Translations under genes and position numbers: made by a program | Assembly: GCA_964610905.1 (NCBI GenBank) | Contig: CAZSYT010000025.1 | Span: 1-40,086 of the forward strand | From: JAJZJT01 sp964610905 | GTDB lineage: Bacteria; Actinomycetota; Acidimicrobiia; Acidimicrobiales; RAAP-2 | Length of the DNA stretch: 40,086 bases | Direction of reading: 5' to 3' | Notes under the pieces: model-generated | What the model was told of the DNA's origin: nothing | The model's database searches: none | Seen by the model: the letters and a program-made list of their open reading frames with translations, nothing else | Shown here: positions 24,227-32,147 of the stretch, one piece after another | Layout of the letters: every line of letters starts with the position of its first letter | Position numbering within the stretch: the first letter of the stretch is position 1

Positions 24227-26947
24227 ATGGAGGCGACCACGGGAGCGGGCGGGCGACGAGCTCGGCGGCGCGTCGCCGTCGTTCCCCACACCCACTGGGA
24301 CCGCGAGTGGTACGCGCCGTTCGAGACGTTCCGCATGCGGCTCGTCGACGTGGTCGACGACGTCCTCGACCTCCTCGAGGGGGACCCCTCGTACCGCCAC
24401 TTCGTGCTCGACGGCCAGATGGCCGCCGTCGACGACTACCTCGAGATCCGCCCCGAGCACGCGCCCCGGTTGGCAGCCCTGGTAGACGCCGGGCGCCTGT
24501 CGGTCGGCCCGTGGGCGGTCCTGATGGACGAGTTCTTGGTGTCGGGCGAGACCATCGTCCGCAACCTCGCCGCCGGCCTCGAGCGCGCCACGGAGCTCGG
24601 TGGCGCCATGGCCGTCGGGTACCTGCCCGACATGTTCGGCCACGTCGCCCAGATGCCCCAGATCCTCTCGCAGTTCGGGCTGGGCCACGCCGTCGTGTGG
24701 CGCGGCGTGCCCTCGGCGGTCACCCGGTCGGCCTTCCGGTGGGAGGCGCCCGACGGCTCCGCCGTGCGGGCCGAGTACCTGGTCGCAGGGTACGGCAACG
24801 GCGCGGCGATCCCGCGCGACCCAGGCAGGTTCCTCGGGCGCCTGTGCGCTCACCTCGACGAGGTCGCCGGCTTCCTGCCCGAGGGTGCGCCCCTCCTGCT
24901 CATGAACGGCACGGACCACCAGGCGCCCCAGCCGTGGGTCGGGTCGGTGGTCGACGAGGTCAACGCCTGCCAGGACGAGGTGGAGCTCGAGGTCACCTCG
25001 CTCACTGCCTACCTCGCCGAGGCGCCCACCGAAGGGCTCGGCTCGTGGCGCGGTGAGCTCCGCTCGGGGGCGCGGGCCAACCTCCTCATGGGCGTGGCGT
25101 CGAACCGGGTCGACGTGAAGCGTGCGGCGGCCCGCGCCGAGCGGGCCGTCGAGCGCCTCGCCGAGCCGCTGGCCACCCTGTTCCTTCCCCCCGACCGGTG
25201 GCCGGCGCCGTTCCTCGAGCGTGCCTGGCAGCGGCTCGTGCACAACTCGGCGCACGACTCGGTGTGCGCCTGCTCCCACGACGAGGTCGTCGGCGCCGTC
25301 CTGGCCCGGTACGCCGAGGCCACTCGCCTCGCCGAAGGGGTGGCCGAACGGGCGCTCGGAGCCTTCGCCCGCTCGGTGGCCGAGCCCGGCCCCGCGGTGG
25401 TCAACCCGACGGCCCACCGGCGCGGCGGCGTCGTCGAGGTCGTGGCGCCGACGGCGGGCCTGCCCGGGCCGGACGTCCAGGTCGTCGCCGACGTCCCGAC
25501 GCTGCCCGGCGCCCTCTCCCTCGACGGCCCGACCATCCTCGGCGTGCTGCACCGCATGGAGGGCACCCGCCTGTCCGAGGACGCCTACGTCGTCGACGCC
25601 GCGCTCGACGAGGGACCCCAGCCGGTCGCGTCGGAGGGCCCACCCGGCCTCCACCTCCGGCTCACCGTCGCCGGGTGGCCCGCCGAGGCCCCCACCGTCG
25701 AGGCCGTCAAGCGGGAGCTCTTCACCCGGCTCGCCGCCGACCCCGAACGCGGCGTCCACGTCGTCGTCGACCAGCAGCCCGAGCAGCGCGCCGTCGTCCG
25801 CGTGGCGCCGGTCGACGGCTTCGGCTGGGCGCCGCTCGTTCCCGCCCCGCTCGGCTCCCCGGTGAGGGTGACGGAGGACGGCGGGCTTGCCACCCTCGCC
25901 AACGACCTCGTGTCGGTGACCGTGGGTGCCGCCGACGGCTCCTTCGCCGTCGACGGCGTGCCGGGCTTCGGCCGCCTCGTCGACAGCGGCGACCACGGTG
26001 ACACCTACAACTACTCGCCGCCCCGGCACGACACCGTGGTCGACACGCCCGGCTCCGTCGAGGTCGTCGTCCGCGAGCGCGGCCCGGTCCGGGCGACGGC
26101 GGACGTCGTCGCCCGGTACCGCTGGCCCGAGGGCATCGACGAGGCGAGCGGTCGTCGGGTCGGCGAAGCCGTCGTGACGGTCACCACCACCGTGGAGGTG
26201 GTGGCCGACGAGCCCACGGTCCGAGTGCGCACGCGCTTCGACAACCCGTGCCGCGACCACCGCCTGCGCGCCCACTTCCCCCTGCCCGAGCCGGCTGCCT
26301 TCTCGCGGGCCGAGTGCGCCTTCACCGTCGTCGAGCGCGGGCTCACCGCCGAGGGACGTCCCGACGAGCTGGGCTTGCCCACCTTCCCCTCCCGACGGTT
26401 CGTCTCGGCCGGCGGCCTGACGGTGGTCCACGAGGGGCTCCTCGAGTACGAGCTCGTCGACCTCGACGAGCAGGGCCGACGTGCCGCGACGCTGGCGCTC
26501 ACGCTGCTGCGGTCGACCGGCATGCTCTCACGGGTGGGCATGGTCACCCGGCCCCTGCCGGCCGGTCCCCTGCTCCCGCTCCGGGGCGCCCAGTGCCTCG
26601 GGCCCGTCGAGGCCCGCTACGCGCTCCACCGCGGCCCGTGCGACCCCTATGCCCTGGCCGACGACGTGCTCGTCCCCCTCGAGGCCGTCCACGCGCCCGG
26701 CGGCGGACAGCGCCCGCAGACGGGCTCGGCGCTGTCGGTCGGCGGAGCCGTGGTCTCGTCCCTCCGGCGCGTGCCCGACGGCGTCGAGCTGCGCGTCTTC
26801 AACCCCACGGACCGCTCGGTCGAGGTGTCGGTTCCGGGGTGGGAGGGTTGGCTCGTCGACCTACGCGGTCGGCCGGTCGCGCCGTTCGCGGGGACCTTCC
26901 CCCTTCGTGCGCACGGCATCGCCACCGCGCGCACGGGCACCGTCTGA
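24227..26947 (+). CDS. Glycoside hydrolase family 38 alpha-mannosidase
   Basis: 906 aa, ATG preceded by GAGGGAGGGAGGGAC, the same ribosome-site sequence as the acyl-CoA dehydrogenase. Retaining, zinc-dependent hydrolase of alpha-mannosides. Zinc-site start PHTHWDREWYAPF (20-32; His21, Asp25 region), nucleophile Asp135 in GYLPDMFGHVAQMPQIL, and the late HNSAHDSVCACSHDEV with the other metal ligand; middle three-helix and C-terminal beta domains follow (FDNPCRDHRLRAHFPLPEP). No signal peptide is seen, so it probably acts in the cytosol on imported or internal mannosides. Its last 87 bp overlap antisense with the cyclase gene. Confidence 0.92.
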   Translation: MEATTGAGGRRARRRVAVVPHTHWDREWYAPFETFRMRLVDVVDDVLDLLEGDPSYRHFVLDGQMAAVDDYLEIRPEHAPRLAALVDAGRLSVGPWAVLMDEFLVSGETIVRNLAAGLERATELGGAMAVGYLPDMFGHVAQMPQILSQFGLGHAVVWRGVPSAVTRSAFRWEAPDGSAVRAEYLVAGYGNGAAIPRDPGRFLGRLCAHLDEVAGFLPEGAPLLLMNGTDHQAPQPWVGSVVDEVNACQDEVELEVTSLTAYLAEAPTEGLGSWRGELRSGARANLLMGVASNRVDVKRAAARAERAVERLAEPLATLFLPPDRWPAPFLERAWQRLVHNSAHDSVCACSHDEVVGAVLARYAEATRLAEGVAERALGAFARSVAEPGPAVVNPTAHRRGGVVEVVAPTAGLPGPDVQVVADVPTLPGALSLDGPTILGVLHRMEGTRLSEDAYVVDAALDEGPQPVASEGPPGLHLRLTVAGWPAEAPTVEAVKRELFTRLAADPERGVHVVVDQQPEQRAVVRVAPVDGFGWAPLVPAPLGSPVRVTEDGGLATLANDLVSVTVGAADGSFAVDGVPGFGRLVDSGDHGDTYNYSPPRHDTVVDTPGSVEVVVRERGPVRATADVVARYRWPEGIDEASGRRVGEAVVTVTTTVEVVADEPTVRVRTRFDNPCRDHRLRAHFPLPEPAAFSRAECAFTVVERGLTAEGRPDELGLPTFPSRRFVSAGGLTVVHEGLLEYELVDLDEQGRRAATLALTLLRSTGMLSRVGMVTRPLPAGPLLPLRGAQCLGPVEARYALHRGPCDPYALADDVLVPLEAVHAPGGGQRPQTGSALSVGGAVVSSLRRVPDGVELRVFNPTDRSVEVSVPGWEGWLVDLRGRPVAPFAGTFPLRAHGIATARTGTV

Positions 26948-28300
26948 GCGCGTCCGGGAGGCACCCGCCGCCTGTCCCCGCCCGTCGGGGCGCGACGAGC
27001 GCCCGGCGCGGCGAGGAGCCTCGGCGGCCGGCGAGGCGGCGCGGCCACGGCGTTGGTCGCGCTCGCGCAGCACGTCGCCGACCCGCTCCCACCGGGGCGA
27101 GAAGCGGCGGTCCACCTCGGCCCCGGCCTCGGTCCGCGCCGCGCGCCAGATCTGCACCCGTCCGATGTCCTTGACCATCCGGGGCCGCAGGGGCCGGAGG
27201 CGGAAGGGGTGGTCGGGGACGGCCTCGAGGGCGTCGTGGAGCTCGTCGGAGACGAGCACCGTGCCCGGGCGGGCGATGCCGACCATGCGGCTGGCCAGGT
27301 TGACGACCGGGCCGTAGAAGTCGCCGTCCTGGACGAGCACGGGGCCGATCGCCATGGCCACCCGCACGTCGGAGAGGAGCTCGTCGTCGGCGTACGCCTC
27401 GGCGAGCGCCAGGCCGACGTCGGCGGCAGAGACGGGGTCCTCGACGACGAACATCGCCTCGTCGCCGATCATCTTCACCACGCGCCCTCCGCAGGACGTC
27501 ACGGTGTCGTGGGCGACCTCCTCGAAGCGCGCGACCACCGCCGCCAGCTCGTCGTAGCGCAGGTGCTGGCTGAGCAGCGTGTAGCCGACCATGTCGGCGA
27601 AGCCCACCACGAGGTCGGGGCTGACCCGCTCGCCCGCCCCCCGGGCCCGCAGGAGCATCGCCCGCCGGGTGGCCGCCTGCAGGTGGCGACGCCACACGTA
27701 CTCGAGGAGGCGGGCCATGGCCGGCAGGGAAGCCCCCGCGTTGCGGGCGAACTGGTCGGCGTCGAGGACGCTGTCGCCGCTCGGCACGAGGATGGGGGTG
27801 CTGCCCGGCATGGTCTCGGCCTCGGCGATCCGGGCCATCGACGAGCCGATGACACGGGCCGTCTGCACGGCCCCGTCGAGGTCGACCAGCCCGAGGGCGA
27901 CCATCGACTGGAAGAGCTCGACGGCCTCGACGTCGAGCTCGGTGAAGACGGCGGCGTCGTCGTCGACGTCGAGGAAGCCCAGGGCCCGCCACACCCGCCG
28001 GGCCTGCTCGACGGGGAACCCCGTGCGGGCGGCGATCTCCCGCTGGGACAGTCGTCGCTCGGCCGGCACGAGGAGCCGGTCGACGACGAGGAGGTCGACG
28101 ACGTCGTCGGCCACCGCCGAGTCGATCTCGTCGGGGCTGGTGCCGAGGTCGAGGAGGAGCGAGCGGACCCGGGCGAGGGCCTGGGCGTGGCGGGCCTCGA
28201 CGTCGTCGGGGGCGACGGGCCCGACGTCCTCGTGAGCCGGGGCGTCGCCGGCCGCTCGGCGGCGCTTCGGTCCCGCCGCGGGGGGAGGCCCGGCCGTCAT
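26861..28300 (-). CDS. Class III adenylate cyclase with N-terminal regulatory domain (Rv1264-like)
   Basis: 479 aa, ATG overlapping the gpsA stop (ATGA). Makes cAMP from ATP. Residues 40-200 resemble the mycobacterial Ad_Cy_reg domain (RRLSQREIAARTGFPVEQAR, VWRALGFLDVDDDAAVFTE), which in Rv1264 inhibits the catalytic domain and senses pH. The catalytic domain (about 225-430) has metal Asp236 (VGFADMVGYT) and Asp280 (KMIGDEAMF), adenine-specifying Lys276 and Asp327 (GDFYG), and transition-state Asn334 and Arg338 (VNLASRM); all six are present, so it should be an active adenylyl, not guanylyl, cyclase. The C-terminal 70 residues are basic and disordered-looking, and their coding DNA overlaps the mannosidase end by 87 bp. 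No membrane segment: cytosolic. Confidence 0.9.
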   Translation of the reverse strand: MTAGPPPAAGPKRRRAAGDAPAHEDVGPVAPDDVEARHAQALARVRSLLLDLGTSPDEIDSAVADDVVDLLVVDRLLVPAERRLSQREIAARTGFPVEQARRVWRALGFLDVDDDAAVFTELDVEAVELFQSMVALGLVDLDGAVQTARVIGSSMARIAEAETMPGSTPILVPSGDSVLDADQFARNAGASLPAMARLLEYVWRRHLQAATRRAMLLRARGAGERVSPDLVVGFADMVGYTLLSQHLRYDELAAVVARFEEVAHDTVTSCGGRVVKMIGDEAMFVVEDPVSAADVGLALAEAYADDELLSDVRVAMAIGPVLVQDGDFYGPVVNLASRMVGIARPGTVLVSDELHDALEAVPDHPFRLRPLRPRMVKDIGRVQIWRAARTEAGAEVDRRFSPRWERVGDVLRERDQRRGRAASPAAEAPRRAGRSSRPDGRGQAAGASRTRSDGARARGGDAVRTKGEGPRERRDRPTA

Positions 28301-29304
28301 CGGTGCTCCGAGGCGAACTCGGCGCGCGCCGGTCGCAGCATGAGGGCGCTGATGGCGTCCTCTGGGGTCTGCCGGCCGTCCAGCAGCTCGGCGACCTGGT
28401 TGGCGATGGGGACCTCGACCCCGACCGACGCGGCCAGCTCGACCATGGGCCGGGCGGTCTTCACGCCCTCGGCCACCATGTGCATACCGGCCAGGACGTC
28501 GGAGAGCGACCGGCCCTGGCCGAGAGCCACGCCCACCGACCGGTTGCGGCTCTTCGGGCTGGTGGCCGTGGCCACGAGGTCGCCGACCCCTGCCAGCCCG
28601 GCGAAGGTCATCGGCTCGCCGCCCAGCCTCGCGCCCAGCCGGCCCAGCTCGGCCAGCCCTCGGGTGATGAGGGCGGCCCGCGTGTTGTCGCCGAACCCGA
28701 GCCCGTCGGACACGCCGGCCGCCACGGCGAGCACGTTCTTCAGCGCACCGGCGATCTCGCACCCGACGACGTCGGGGTTCGTGTACACGCGGAACGTGCG
28801 GGAGAAGAGCAGTGCCTGCACGCGCCGCGCCTCGTCCTCGTCGGCGAGGGCGACGACGCTGGCGGTGGGCTGGCCCTCGAGCACCTCCGTCGCCAGGTTG
28901 GGACCGGTGAGCACGCCGACGGGACGGCCCGGCAGCGCGCGCGCCGCCAGCTCGGTCATGCGAAGGTGGGTCTCCCGCTCGAGGCCTTTCGTCAGGCTGA
29001 CGACGGGGACGCCGGGACCGACGAAGGGAGCCACGGCCTCGAGCACCTCGCGGTAGCCGTGCGAGGGGACGGCCATCAGGACGACCGTGGCGCCCGCCAC
29101 CGCCTCGCCCACCTCTGTGGTCGCCCGCACCTCGTCGGGCAGCACCGCGCCGGGGAGGTAGCGGGGGTTCTCGTGCCGGTCGTTGACGGCGTCGGCCACC
29201 GCGTGGTGGCGGGCCCACAGGACGGTCGGTGCGTGGGCGACGGCGAGCGTCGCGACGGTCGTCCCCCACGACCCCGCTCCGACCACTGCCACCTGTTCGG
29301 GCAC
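28297..29304 (-). CDS. gpsA: Glycerol-3-phosphate dehydrogenase [NAD(P)+]
   Basis: 335 aa, GTG start. Reduces dihydroxyacetone phosphate to sn-glycerol-3-phosphate for phospholipid synthesis. Rossmann motif VAVVGAGSWGTTVATLA, VPSHGYREVL, SLTKGLE, LTGPNLATEV, catalytic Lys in CEIAGALKNVLAVAAGV, and DNTRAALITRGLAEL plus the AGVGDLVATATSPKSRNRSVG block. Complete. TAGGGT (29311-29316, minus strand) stands exactly 6 nt before the GTG. It is translationally coupled to the cyclase, and divergent from fbiD. Confidence 0.95.
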   Translation of the reverse strand: MPEQVAVVGAGSWGTTVATLAVAHAPTVLWARHHAVADAVNDRHENPRYLPGAVLPDEVRATTEVGEAVAGATVVLMAVPSHGYREVLEAVAPFVGPGVPVVSLTKGLERETHLRMTELAARALPGRPVGVLTGPNLATEVLEGQPTASVVALADEDEARRVQALLFSRTFRVYTNPDVVGCEIAGALKNVLAVAAGVSDGLGFGDNTRAALITRGLAELGRLGARLGGEPMTFAGLAGVGDLVATATSPKSRNRSVGVALGQGRSLSDVLAGMHMVAEGVKTARPMVELAASVGVEVPIANQVAELLDGRQTPEDAISALMLRPARAEFASEHR

Positions 29305-29310
29305 GGTCTC

Positions 29311-29376
29311 ACCCTAGGCGCGGGGTTGCCGGCGCGCGGACCCGGACTCGTGAGGTCACGGCCCTACACTGGGCCG
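29311..29376. promoter_or_regulatory. Divergent leaderless-type promoters of gpsA and fbiD
   Basis: Minus strand: TAGGGT (29311-29316), 6 nt, GTG of gpsA. Plus strand: TACACT (29365-29370), then GGGCCG, then GTG of fbiD. In both, the spacing matches the actinobacterial leaderless pattern (last T of the -10 seven bases before the start) and no Shine-Dalgarno sequence is present. Confidence 0.6.
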
Positions 29377-30036
29377 GTGGCCGCCCCAGACTCCCCGCGC
29401 CACCCCGCCGTCCCGTTGGCGCTCGGCGCGAGCGCCGTGCTCGTGCCGGTGAAGGCGTTCGCCGAGGCCAAGCGGCGGCTCCACCCCGCACTCGGTACCG
29501 CCGAGCGAGCGGCGCTCGCTCGGGCGATGGCCGACCGGGTGCTCGACGCATGTGGGCCACTGCCGGTCGCCGTCGTGTGCGACGACCCGGCGGTGGCCGC
29601 GTGGGCCCGGCAGCGGGGGGCCCTCGTCGTCTGGGAGCCCGGCCGGGGTCTCAACGGCGCCGTCGAAGCAGGCGTCGACCGCCTCGCCCGGGCCGGCGTG
29701 ACGCGAGTCACCGTCGCCCACGCCGACCTCCCGCGTGCCGAGCGGCTGTGGGACGTCGACACGGGTGACGGCGTCGTGCTGGTCCCCGACCGGTTCGGCA
29801 ACGGCACCAACGTGCTCACCGTCCCCACCGGTGCCGGCTTCCGCTTCTCCTACGGACCGGGCTCCTGCGCCCGCCATCTCACCGAGGCCCGTCGGCTCGA
29901 GGTGCCCGTCCACCTGCTCGAGCGGCCGGACCTGGCCTGGGACGTCGACGAGCCTGGCGACGTCGTCCCAGTGGGCGACCGCGGACCGGTCTCCCCGGCG
30001 CCGCGGGCCCCCGCACCGCGGGCCCTGGCGCGGTGA
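29377..30036 (+). CDS. fbiD: Phospholactate/phosphoenolpyruvate guanylyltransferase (CofC/FbiD)
   Basis: 219 aa, GTG start. It transfers GMP (from GTP) to 2-phospholactate or phosphoenolpyruvate to start the side chain of coenzyme F420; in mycobacteria the substrate is reported as phosphoenolpyruvate. Nucleotidyltransferase features: VLVPVKAFAEAKRRLHPALG at the N-terminus (the Lys-rich GTP loop), VVCDDPAVAAWARQ, GLNGAVEAGVD, VAHADLPRAERLW with the metal Asp, and VLVPDRFGNGTNVLTVP followed by FSYGPGSCARHLTEA, which is diagnostic for CofC. Ends with a Pro/Ala tail. Its stop overlaps the PIG-L start (GTGA). Order gpsA(-), fbiD(+) and, further on, hupB(-) resembles M. tuberculosis. Confidence 0.92.
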   Translation: MAAPDSPRHPAVPLALGASAVLVPVKAFAEAKRRLHPALGTAERAALARAMADRVLDACGPLPVAVVCDDPAVAAWARQRGALVVWEPGRGLNGAVEAGVDRLARAGVTRVTVAHADLPRAERLWDVDTGDGVVLVPDRFGNGTNVLTVPTGAGFRFSYGPGSCARHLTEARRLEVPVHLLERPDLAWDVDEPGDVVPVGDRGPVSPAPRAPAPRALAR

Positions 30037-30866
30037 GCGACCCAGTCGCCGGTGCGTCGGCCGGCTGGCCGGCGCCCAGCGGGCTGCCGGTCGGCGACCT
30101 CCTCGCTGCCGGTCCCGTCACGTTCGGCGACGAGGTGCCGGCGCGGGTGCTCGCCATCGGCGCCCACCCCGACGACGTCGAGTTCGGGTGCGGCGCCACC
30201 CTCGCCCGGTGGGCCTCCCAGGGGTGCCGACTCGAGCTGCTCGTGCTGACCGACGGCTCGAAGGGGACGTGGGACCCCGACGCGGACCCGGCGGTGCTCG
30301 CCGCGGCCCGAGCCGCCGAGTGCGACGCTGCGGCAGCGGTGCTCGCGGGAGCAGCCGGCGCGTCGGTCGCGCACCTCGGTGCCGTCGACGGCGAGCTCGA
30401 GGACACGCTCGCCGTCCGTGCCGAGGTGTGCCGGGTCGTCCGCAGAGTGCGGCCCGACGTGGTGCTGACCCACGACCCGTGGCGGCGCTACCGGCTCCAC
30501 CCCGACCACCGGGTCGCCGGGTTCCTCGCCCTCGGCGCCGTCGTCGCCGCCCGCGACCCGCACTTCTTCCGCGACCAGGGGCTCGAGCCGCACCGGCCGC
30601 GCCGCCTGTACCTGTGGGAACCGGACCTGCCGAACCACGTCGAGGACGCCACCGGCCACGAGCAGGCGAAGGTCGACGCCCTGTGGTGCCACGCCAGCCA
30701 GCACCGCTCGACGATGGGCGTCGGGGCCGGTGGGTCCGCCGACGACGCGGGGGACGACGACGCCCGTCGCGCCTTCGCCGCAAAGGTCACGGCCCAGCTC
30801 GCCGCCCACGGAGCGCTCGCCCGCCTGTCACGCGGCGAGGCGTTCCACCGCATCGACGCCGTCTGA
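30033..30866 (+). CDS. PIG-L (LmbE-like) family deacetylase
   Basis: 277 aa, GTG overlapping the fbiD stop. Zinc-dependent N-deacetylase of sugar-linked acetamides; relatives include MshB and Mca of mycothiol metabolism. The zinc and catalytic residues are in AIGAHPDDVEFGCGATLA (His45, Asp47, Asp48) and LHPDHR. An N-terminal 40-residue extension precedes the fold. Unlike MshB it lacks neighbours of mycothiol synthesis, so the substrate is open. It occupies the position where M. tuberculosis has ppk1 and mutT1, between fbiD and hupB. Its stop codon lies in a 15-bp duplication. Confidence 0.88.
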   Translation: MSDPVAGASAGWPAPSGLPVGDLLAAGPVTFGDEVPARVLAIGAHPDDVEFGCGATLARWASQGCRLELLVLTDGSKGTWDPDADPAVLAAARAAECDAAAAVLAGAAGASVAHLGAVDGELEDTLAVRAEVCRVVRRVRPDVVLTHDPWRRYRLHPDHRVAGFLALGAVVAARDPHFFRDQGLEPHRPRRLYLWEPDLPNHVEDATGHEQAKVDALWCHASQHRSTMGVGAGGSADDAGDDDARRAFAAKVTAQLAAHGALARLSRGEAFHRIDAV

Positions 30867-30925
30867 ATCGACGCCGTCCGACGGGGACGGGCCGACGGGG
30901 ACGGGCCGACGGGGACGGGCCGACC
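30852..30925. repeat. Stop-codon duplication and 14-bp repeat at the PIG-L gene end
   Basis: ATCGACGCCGTCTGA (30852-30866, ending with the stop) is followed directly by ATCGACGCCGTCCGA (30867-30881), a 15-bp tandem copy in which TGA has become CGA. Overlapping the second copy, three perfect 14-bp units CGACGGGGACGGGC follow (30879-30920), with the start of a fourth. Together they form the leading part of the 241-bp interval before hupB; the rest, apart from the hairpin, shows nothing recognisable. Confidence 0.9.
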
Positions 30926-31030
30926 GTCGCGGTCAGTCGGTGCCCGGGCTCCCCGGCCCGGAGGCACCGCCACGCGCCGCTCGTACGGTGCCCGCACGTC
31001 GCCGACGGGCGAGCCGGGGGCGTCTGGCGC

Positions 31031-31067
31031 GCCACGGGGGCAGGGTGCTCGCCCTGCCCCCGGTGGC
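31031..31067. terminator. GC hairpin between convergent PIG-L gene and hupB
   Basis: GCCACGGGGGCAGGG (31031-31045), loop TGCTCG, CCCTGCCCCCGGTGGC (31052-31067): 15 paired bases with one bulged G. It sits between two convergent stops (30866 and 31108) and can act in both directions; no T-tract. Confidence 0.75.
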
Positions 31068-31107
31068 GTGCCTCCGGAGCCCGGCCGGCCAGGTGGCCGG
31101 CACCGAG

Positions 31108-31887
31108 TCAGCGACCGCGCGCCGCGGCCTTCTTCGCGGGTGCCTTGCGGGCCACTGCCTTCCTGGCGGTGGTCTTCTTCGCGGGTGCCTTGCGGGCCAC
31201 TGCCTTCCTGGCGGTGGTCTTCTTCGCCGCGGTCTTCCTGGCGGTGGTCTTCTTCGCCGCGGTCTTCTTCGCGGGTGCCTTGCGGGCCACTGCCTTCCTG
31301 GCGGTGGTCTTCTTCGCCGCGGTCTTCTTCGCGGGTGCCTTCTTGGCGGTGGTCCGCTTGGCCGGTGCCTTCTTCGTCACCGAACGCGTCGCCGTCGCCT
31401 TGCGAGCGGCCGTCTTCTTGGCGGTCGTCCGCTTGGCCGCAGCCTTGCGCGGCGTGGTCTTCTTGGCGGCGGTCTTCTTCGCCGTGGCCCGGGCCGGGGC
31501 TCGCTTGGTCACCGCCTTGCGGGCGGTCGTCCTCGCAGCCGTCCTTCGCGCCGGGGCCTTCGCCCCCGCCTTCCTCGCTGCCGTGGTCACTGCCATGGGT
31601 GCATCCTCCTTGGGGTTCAACGCCGATTTGAACGCCGAACCGGTGGCGAACCGGACACCCTTCGACGCCGGGATCGGCACTGCCGCGCCGGTGCGAGGGT
31701 TCCGCCCGAGACGAGGGGCCCTCCGGGTCGGGGTGAACGTCCCGAACCCGACGATGGTCACCTTCCTCCCGGCACGGACCTCCTCGATGACGGTGCCCGC
31801 CACCGCGTCGACCACGTCGTCGACGGTCCGCGCGGCCACTCCCGTGGACCCACTGACCTCTCGGACGAGCTGCGATGTGTTCACCAT
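31108..31887 (-). CDS. hupB: HU-family nucleoid protein with long H1-like tail (HupB type)
   Basis: 259 aa from ATG 31887. AGGAGGTGAT, a full match to the 16S tail, runs into the start; a GTG three bases later gives better spacing and cannot be excluded. Residues 1-95 are HU (MVNTSQLVREVSGSTG; VTIVGFGTFTPTRRAPRLG; RNPRTGAAVPIPASKGVRF). From about residue 98 a 160-residue tail of Lys/Ala/Thr/Arg repeats follows (AAKKTTARKAVARKAPAKK), like the tails of mycobacterial HupB and eukaryotic H1, expected to bind and compact DNA. DNA repeats in the tail code (GCCTTCCTGGCGGTGGTCTT) suggest recent internal duplication. Same relative place and strand as M. tuberculosis hupB beyond gpsA-fbiD. Confidence 0.93.
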   Translation of the reverse strand: MVNTSQLVREVSGSTGVAARTVDDVVDAVAGTVIEEVRAGRKVTIVGFGTFTPTRRAPRLGRNPRTGAAVPIPASKGVRFATGSAFKSALNPKEDAPMAVTTAARKAGAKAPARRTAARTTARKAVTKRAPARATAKKTAAKKTTPRKAAAKRTTAKKTAARKATATRSVTKKAPAKRTTAKKAPAKKTAAKKTTARKAVARKAPAKKTAAKKTTARKTAAKKTTARKAVARKAPAKKTTARKAVARKAPAKKAAARGR

Positions 31888-32147
31888 CACCTCCTCGGCA
31901 GTGCGCAATCGCGACTATCCAAATTGCTTTTGCCCATGAGGTCAAGCATTGCCGCAGGTCGGAGGCGTCGAACGCGTCGACACGATCGTCGGCTCGCGCG
32001 ACGGATGCTCCACATGCTCGGTGCGTCGCGGCCAACCGTGGACAAATTCCCCTTTGTTTGCAACGATCTTCGACGACGCGGCGTCGCGTCACGGTCGTCG
32101 GCTCCGGACTGTCGTCCCCGTCTCGCACGAGAGAGGGCGACGCGCAG
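31888..32147. other. Divergent intergenic region with two AT-rich patches
   Basis: 260 bp between hupB and the coupling-ATPase gene, no plausible gene. Two AT-rich patches (about 31915-31950 and 32039-32065) contrast with the GC-rich surroundings. TTGACC (31940-31945, minus strand) and GATAGT (31914-31919) could form the hupB promoter, though a 20-bp spacer is long. A 13-bp palindrome CGACGCGGCGTCG (32074-32086) lies within a longer imperfect inverted repeat (CGACGAC ... GTCGTCG). For the ATPase gene a GAGAGGG lies before the start. Confidence 0.5.

Noticed and set aside
22544..26431. A single 1295-codon minus-strand gene
   Set aside because: Only the part from 24106 down is an acyl-CoA synthetase; the rest is antisense to the GH38 mannosidase.
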